This document shows positions 61,196 to 64,000 of a DNA stretch of 64,000 bases, one piece after another. The DNA comes from Rhodopseudomonas sp. BAL398. GTDB lineage: Bacteria; Pseudomonadota; Alphaproteobacteria; Rhizobiales; Xanthobacteraceae. The notes under the pieces were generated by a model that saw only the letters and a program-made list of their open reading frames with translations, was not told where the DNA came from and did not search any database. The stretch covers positions 1,302,001 to 1,366,000 of the forward strand of contig NZ_CP133111.1 of assembly GCF_033001325.1 (NCBI RefSeq), in the 5' to 3' direction. Positions within the stretch are counted from its first letter, which is position 1. Each line of letters opens with the position of its first letter. Both the position numbers and the translations under genes were made by a program.

Positions 61196-61807
61196 ATGCA
61201 ACGCCACCGCGCCATCATCCTCAGTCTGTTGGCCACGCTGGCGCTGGCCGGCTGCATGCGTTCGGGGCCGACCGCGATGATCTCCCGGCCAGGCGAGCTG
61301 GATTCGATGGCCTATGCGGCGAGCCCGCGCCCGGGCGCGGCCTATGGACCGGACTACCAGCTCGACGCCGGCGACCGGCTGCGGGTCGTGGTTTACGGTC
61401 AGGAAGGCCTCACCAATACCTACACGATCGGCCCCGGCGGCACGATCACCATGCCGCTGATCGGCGCGGTGCCGGCACGCGGTCGCACCCCTTCGGGCCT
61501 CGCCGCTGCGATCACCGGCCGCCTGCGCAATGGCTTCATTCGCGATCCCTCGGTCGCGGTGGAGATCGATTCCTATCGGCCGTTCTTCATTCTCGGCGAG
61601 GTCGCCGCCCCCGGGCAATATCCCTATGTGCCGAATATGAGCGTCGAGAGCGCGGTGGCGATCGCCGGCGGGTTCTCGCCGCGCGCCAAGCGTGACAGCG
61701 TGATCCTCACCCATCCAGAGGGCGCAAGCTCGGTGCGCGCCGCGGTTCCGCTCGGCACCCCGCTCAGCCCCGGCGACACCGTGATGGTCGGCGAGCGCTG
61801 GTTCTGA
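61196..61807 (+). CDS. Polysaccharide export lipoprotein (Wza/GumB-like)
   Basis: A 203-residue outer-membrane export protein. MQRHRAIILSLLATLALAGC has a lipoprotein signal with Cys at residue 20. The polysaccharide biosynthesis/export domain begins YQLDAGDRLRVVVYGQEGLT, and the SLBB-like region is FILGEVAAPGQYPYVPNMSV. It should form the outer-membrane channel with the GumC-like protein. ATG at 61196 with AGGAAA just before. The glycosyltransferase gene starts two bases after its stop. Confidence 0.92.
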   Translation: MQRHRAIILSLLATLALAGCMRSGPTAMISRPGELDSMAYAASPRPGAAYGPDYQLDAGDRLRVVVYGQEGLTNTYTIGPGGTITMPLIGAVPARGRTPSGLAAAITGRLRNGFIRDPSVAVEIDSYRPFFILGEVAAPGQYPYVPNMSVESAVAIAGGFSPRAKRDSVILTHPEGASSVRAAVPLGTPLSPGDTVMVGERWF

Positions 61808-61809
61808 GC

Positions 61810-62943
61810 ATGAATCCCGATCCCGATACACCGCGTCGCATCCTCCATGCGGTTCGCGCCCCGGTTGGCGGCATCATCCGGCATATTCTCGATCTGGCCA
61901 ATGGACAGGCCGATCGCGGCCACCATGTCGGAATCATTGCCGACAGCCTGACCGGCGGCGAGCGCGCCGACGCCGCTTTGGCCGAGATTGCGCCGCGACT
62001 GTCACTCGGCGTTCACCGGATGCCGATTCTGCGCGAGCCGAGCTTGTCCGACACGCTGGTGTGGGGGCGTTTCGCCCGGCTGATCAACCACCTGAAGCCG
62101 GACGTACTGCATGGGCACGGTGCCAAGGCCGGCGTGTTCACACGGCTGATCCCGATCCCGAACGGCACCATTCGGGTCTACACCCCGCATGGCGGCTCGC
62201 TGCATTATGCGACCAGCACCCTGAAAGGCGCGCTGTACAGCCGCATGGAACGGCTGCTGATGAACCGCACCGAACTCTTTCTGTTCGAGAGCGCCTTCGC
62301 GCTCAACACCTATCAGCGCATGATCGGCTCTCCCGCCGGGCTGGTGCGCTGCGTCTTCAACGGCGTCACCGCCGGTGAATTCGATCCGGTCACGGTCGCG
62401 GACGACGCCTCCGACATCGTCTATGTCGGCGAGTTTCGCCAAATCAAAGGCGCCGATATTCTGGTCGACGCGGTGGCGCGGCTGCGCGCCGAAGGCAGGC
62501 CGTTGACCTTGACATTGGCAGGCGACGGCGAGGAGTCCGCGGCGCTGAAGGCGCAGGTCGCGCGGCTCGATCTGACCGACGCGGTGCGCTTCATCGGCCA
62601 CGTCAAGGCGCGCGTCGGATTCTCCCATGGCCGGTTGCTGGTGGTGCCCTCACGCGGCGATTCGATGCCCTATGTGGTGATCGAGGCGGCCGCCGCGGCC
62701 ATCCCGATGGTGGCGGCCAATGTTGGCGGCATTCCGGAGATCTTCGGCGCCTATGATGACGCCTTGTTCCCGCCCGGCAACCCCGTCGCGATGGCCGGCG
62801 CGATCGCCCATGCGCGCGACAATGTGGCCGCCGCGACCGAGCGCGCAGGACTGCTACGCGAGCGGATTTTCCAGAATTTCTCGCAAAGATCGATGGTCGA
62901 AGGCGTGCTGGCGGGCTATCGCGACGCCTTCGCAGGACGTTAA
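61810..62943 (+). CDS. Glycosyltransferase family 4 (GT-B)
   Basis: A 377-residue GT-B enzyme: N-terminal ILHAVRAPVGGIIRHILDLA and KPDVLHGHGAKAGVFTRLIP bind acceptor. The C-terminal donor domain begins IVYVGEFRQIKGADILVDAV. The EX7E-like region is VPSRGDSMPYVVIEAAAAAI. It probably builds the exopolysaccharide repeat unit. Two bases separate it from the export gene, so translation is coupled. It is followed after 96 bases by the sugar-phosphate transferase gene. Confidence 0.92.
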   Translation: MNPDPDTPRRILHAVRAPVGGIIRHILDLANGQADRGHHVGIIADSLTGGERADAALAEIAPRLSLGVHRMPILREPSLSDTLVWGRFARLINHLKPDVLHGHGAKAGVFTRLIPIPNGTIRVYTPHGGSLHYATSTLKGALYSRMERLLMNRTELFLFESAFALNTYQRMIGSPAGLVRCVFNGVTAGEFDPVTVADDASDIVYVGEFRQIKGADILVDAVARLRAEGRPLTLTLAGDGEESAALKAQVARLDLTDAVRFIGHVKARVGFSHGRLLVVPSRGDSMPYVVIEAAAAAIPMVAANVGGIPEIFGAYDDALFPPGNPVAMAGAIAHARDNVAAATERAGLLRERIFQNFSQRSMVEGVLAGYRDAFAGR

Positions 62944-63039
62944 CCGTTTCTTGCCGCGATAACGCTTTATTGCGATTTTTCCGCTATTCCGCGAGGGCAA
63001 TCCATTTGACCCGCGGGGCGACATCTCTGCGCGACAACG

Positions 63040-64000
63040 GTGAGTGACGTGGAACCAATCAACGCGCGCGCCATCATTACGGACGCCTCGACCACCAAAG
63101 CCAACCCTCCGATAGTCGAACGGCGCCGGCGCCTGTCGCCGGCAGCGCTGGCCGTGACCAATCAGAAAGTGCGCTCGGCCTATTCGCCGATCGTCATCGG
63201 CGGCCTTGTGCGCCTTGCCGATGCCGTGCTGATCGCGTTGATCGGCGTCTCGGTATATCTGGCCTATGTGGCCCGCAACGAAGGCTTCAACTGGAACTAC
63301 ATCGCCGCAATCTTCGGCATGACCGCGACCGCACTGGTGTGCTTCGAGGCCGCCGATATCTACCAGGTTCAGGTGTTCCGCGGCACGCTGCGGCAAATGA
63401 CGCGGATGATTTCAGCGTGGTCGTTCGTGTTTTTGCTATTCATCGGCGCCTCGTTCCTCGCCAAGCTCGGCGGCGAAATCTCGCGAATCTGGCTGTCGTC
63501 CTTCTTCATCGTCGGGCTGGCCGCGCTGATCTGCGAACGGATGGTCCTGCGCGGCATGGTGCGGCGCTGGGGGCGCGAGGGCCGGCTCGACCGCCGCACC
63601 ATCATCGTCGGCTCCGACGAGAACGGCGAGAAGCTGATCGAGGCGCTCAAGGAAGACGACGATTCCGATCTGCGCATTCTTGGCGTGTTCGATGACCGCA
63701 ACGATGCCCGCGCGCTCGAGACTTGCGGCGGCGTTCCGAAGCTCGGCAAGATCGATGACATCGTCGAATTCGCCCGCCGCACCCGTGTCGACCTGGTGCT
63801 GTTCGCGCTGCCGATCTCGGCCGAGACCCGCATTCTGCAGATGCTGAAAAAACTGTGGGTGCTGCCGGTCGACATCCGGCTCTCCGCCCACACCAACAAA
63901 TTGCGGTTTCGGCCGCGCGCTTATTCCTATCTGGGCACAGTGCCGACGCTCGACGTATTCGAGGCCCCGATCACCGACTGGGATCAGGTGATGAAGCGAT
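63040..64000 (+). CDS. Undecaprenyl-phosphate sugar phosphotransferase, 3-prime part cut by window end
   Basis: The frame from GTG 63040 (or GTG 63049) is open to the end of the window, 320 codons. It has four to five membrane helices (for example PIVIGGLVRLADAVLIALIG) and a cytoplasmic Rossmann-type CoA_binding_3 domain (RRTIIVGSDENGEKLIEALK; DLVLFALPISAETRILQML). KLRFRPRAYSYLGTVPTLDV matches the WbaP/PssY/ExoY-type enzymes. The bacterial sugar transferase catalytic domain is not yet reached. It would start the polymer by moving a sugar phosphate to the C55 carrier made with UppS. Confidence 0.88.
   Translation, partial: MSDVEPINARAIITDASTTKANPPIVERRRRLSPAALAVTNQKVRSAYSPIVIGGLVRLADAVLIALIGVSVYLAYVARNEGFNWNYIAAIFGMTATALVCFEAADIYQVQVFRGTLRQMTRMISAWSFVFLLFIGASFLAKLGGEISRIWLSSFFIVGLAALICERMVLRGMVRRWGREGRLDRRTIIVGSDENGEKLIEALKEDDDSDLRILGVFDDRNDARALETCGGVPKLGKIDDIVEFARRTRVDLVLFALPISAETRILQMLKKLWVLPVDIRLSAHTNKLRFRPRAYSYLGTVPTLDVFEAPITDWDQVMKR

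Overview
The window is a chromosomal segment from an alphaproteobacterium of the Nitrobacteraceae (Bradyrhizobiaceae), most like Rhodopseudomonas or Bradyrhizobium. This rests on the high GC content and consistent GC-rich codon use, alphaproteobacterial SOS boxes (GTTC-N7-GTTC), two lpxD paralogues, DUF3551 and DUF2842 small proteins, a CtaA-type heme A synthase, Rhizobiales-type palindromic intergenic repeats, and gene order. The genus is an inference from remembered gene order. No rRNA, tRNA, CRISPR array, transposase or prophage was seen.

Layout. 1-4 kb (minus strand): pyrG, secG, tpiA and a stress protein with an EcfG-like promoter. 4-9.5 kb (plus): a co-directional run ppiD-trpD-trpC-moaC-lpxD paralogue. 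9.5-13.7 kb: mixed small genes (zinc-ribbon protein, hsp20, MotB-like protein, YihX-like phosphatase, thioesterase). 13.9-23 kb: moeA, lexA with its SOS operators, comEC, glnS, gltX, gltA. 23-41.7 kb (all minus): an envelope and translation block, running in transcription order dnaE, rpsB, tsf, pyrH, frr, uppS, cdsA, dxr, rseP, bamA, lpxD, fabZ, lpxA, lpxI, lpxB. It couples protein synthesis, phospholipid and isoprenoid supply, outer-membrane assembly and lipid A synthesis.

41.8-50.5 kb: a 32-codon SOS-controlled membrane-peptide gene, two tandem DUF3551 secreted proteins, rlpA, an AI-2E-family permease, a branched-chain-amino-acid-type binding protein with an IclR regulator, a diguanylate cyclase, and the rplM-rpsI ribosomal operon with a clear promoter and terminator. 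50.5-56.2 kb: acyl-CoA enzymes, a nested insertion of one repeat inside another, a CoA-binding protein, O-acetylhomoserine sulfhydrylase, a TMEM175-like channel, ctaA and DUF2842. 56.2-64 kb: an exopolysaccharide cluster with a NodB-like protein lacking its metal ligands, a CelD-type acetyltransferase, a GumC/Wzc-like chain-length protein with a degenerate kinase domain, a Wza-like lipoprotein, a GT4 glycosyltransferase, and a polyprenyl-phosphate sugar transferase cut by the window end.

The strongest candidate for something undescribed is the SOS-controlled membrane peptide at 41853-41951. It has two perfect LexA boxes in mirror arrangement over a TTGACT promoter, a strong ribosome binding site and a single hydrophobic segment, resembling in logic (not by shown homology) the SOS division inhibitors SidA and DidA of Caulobacter.
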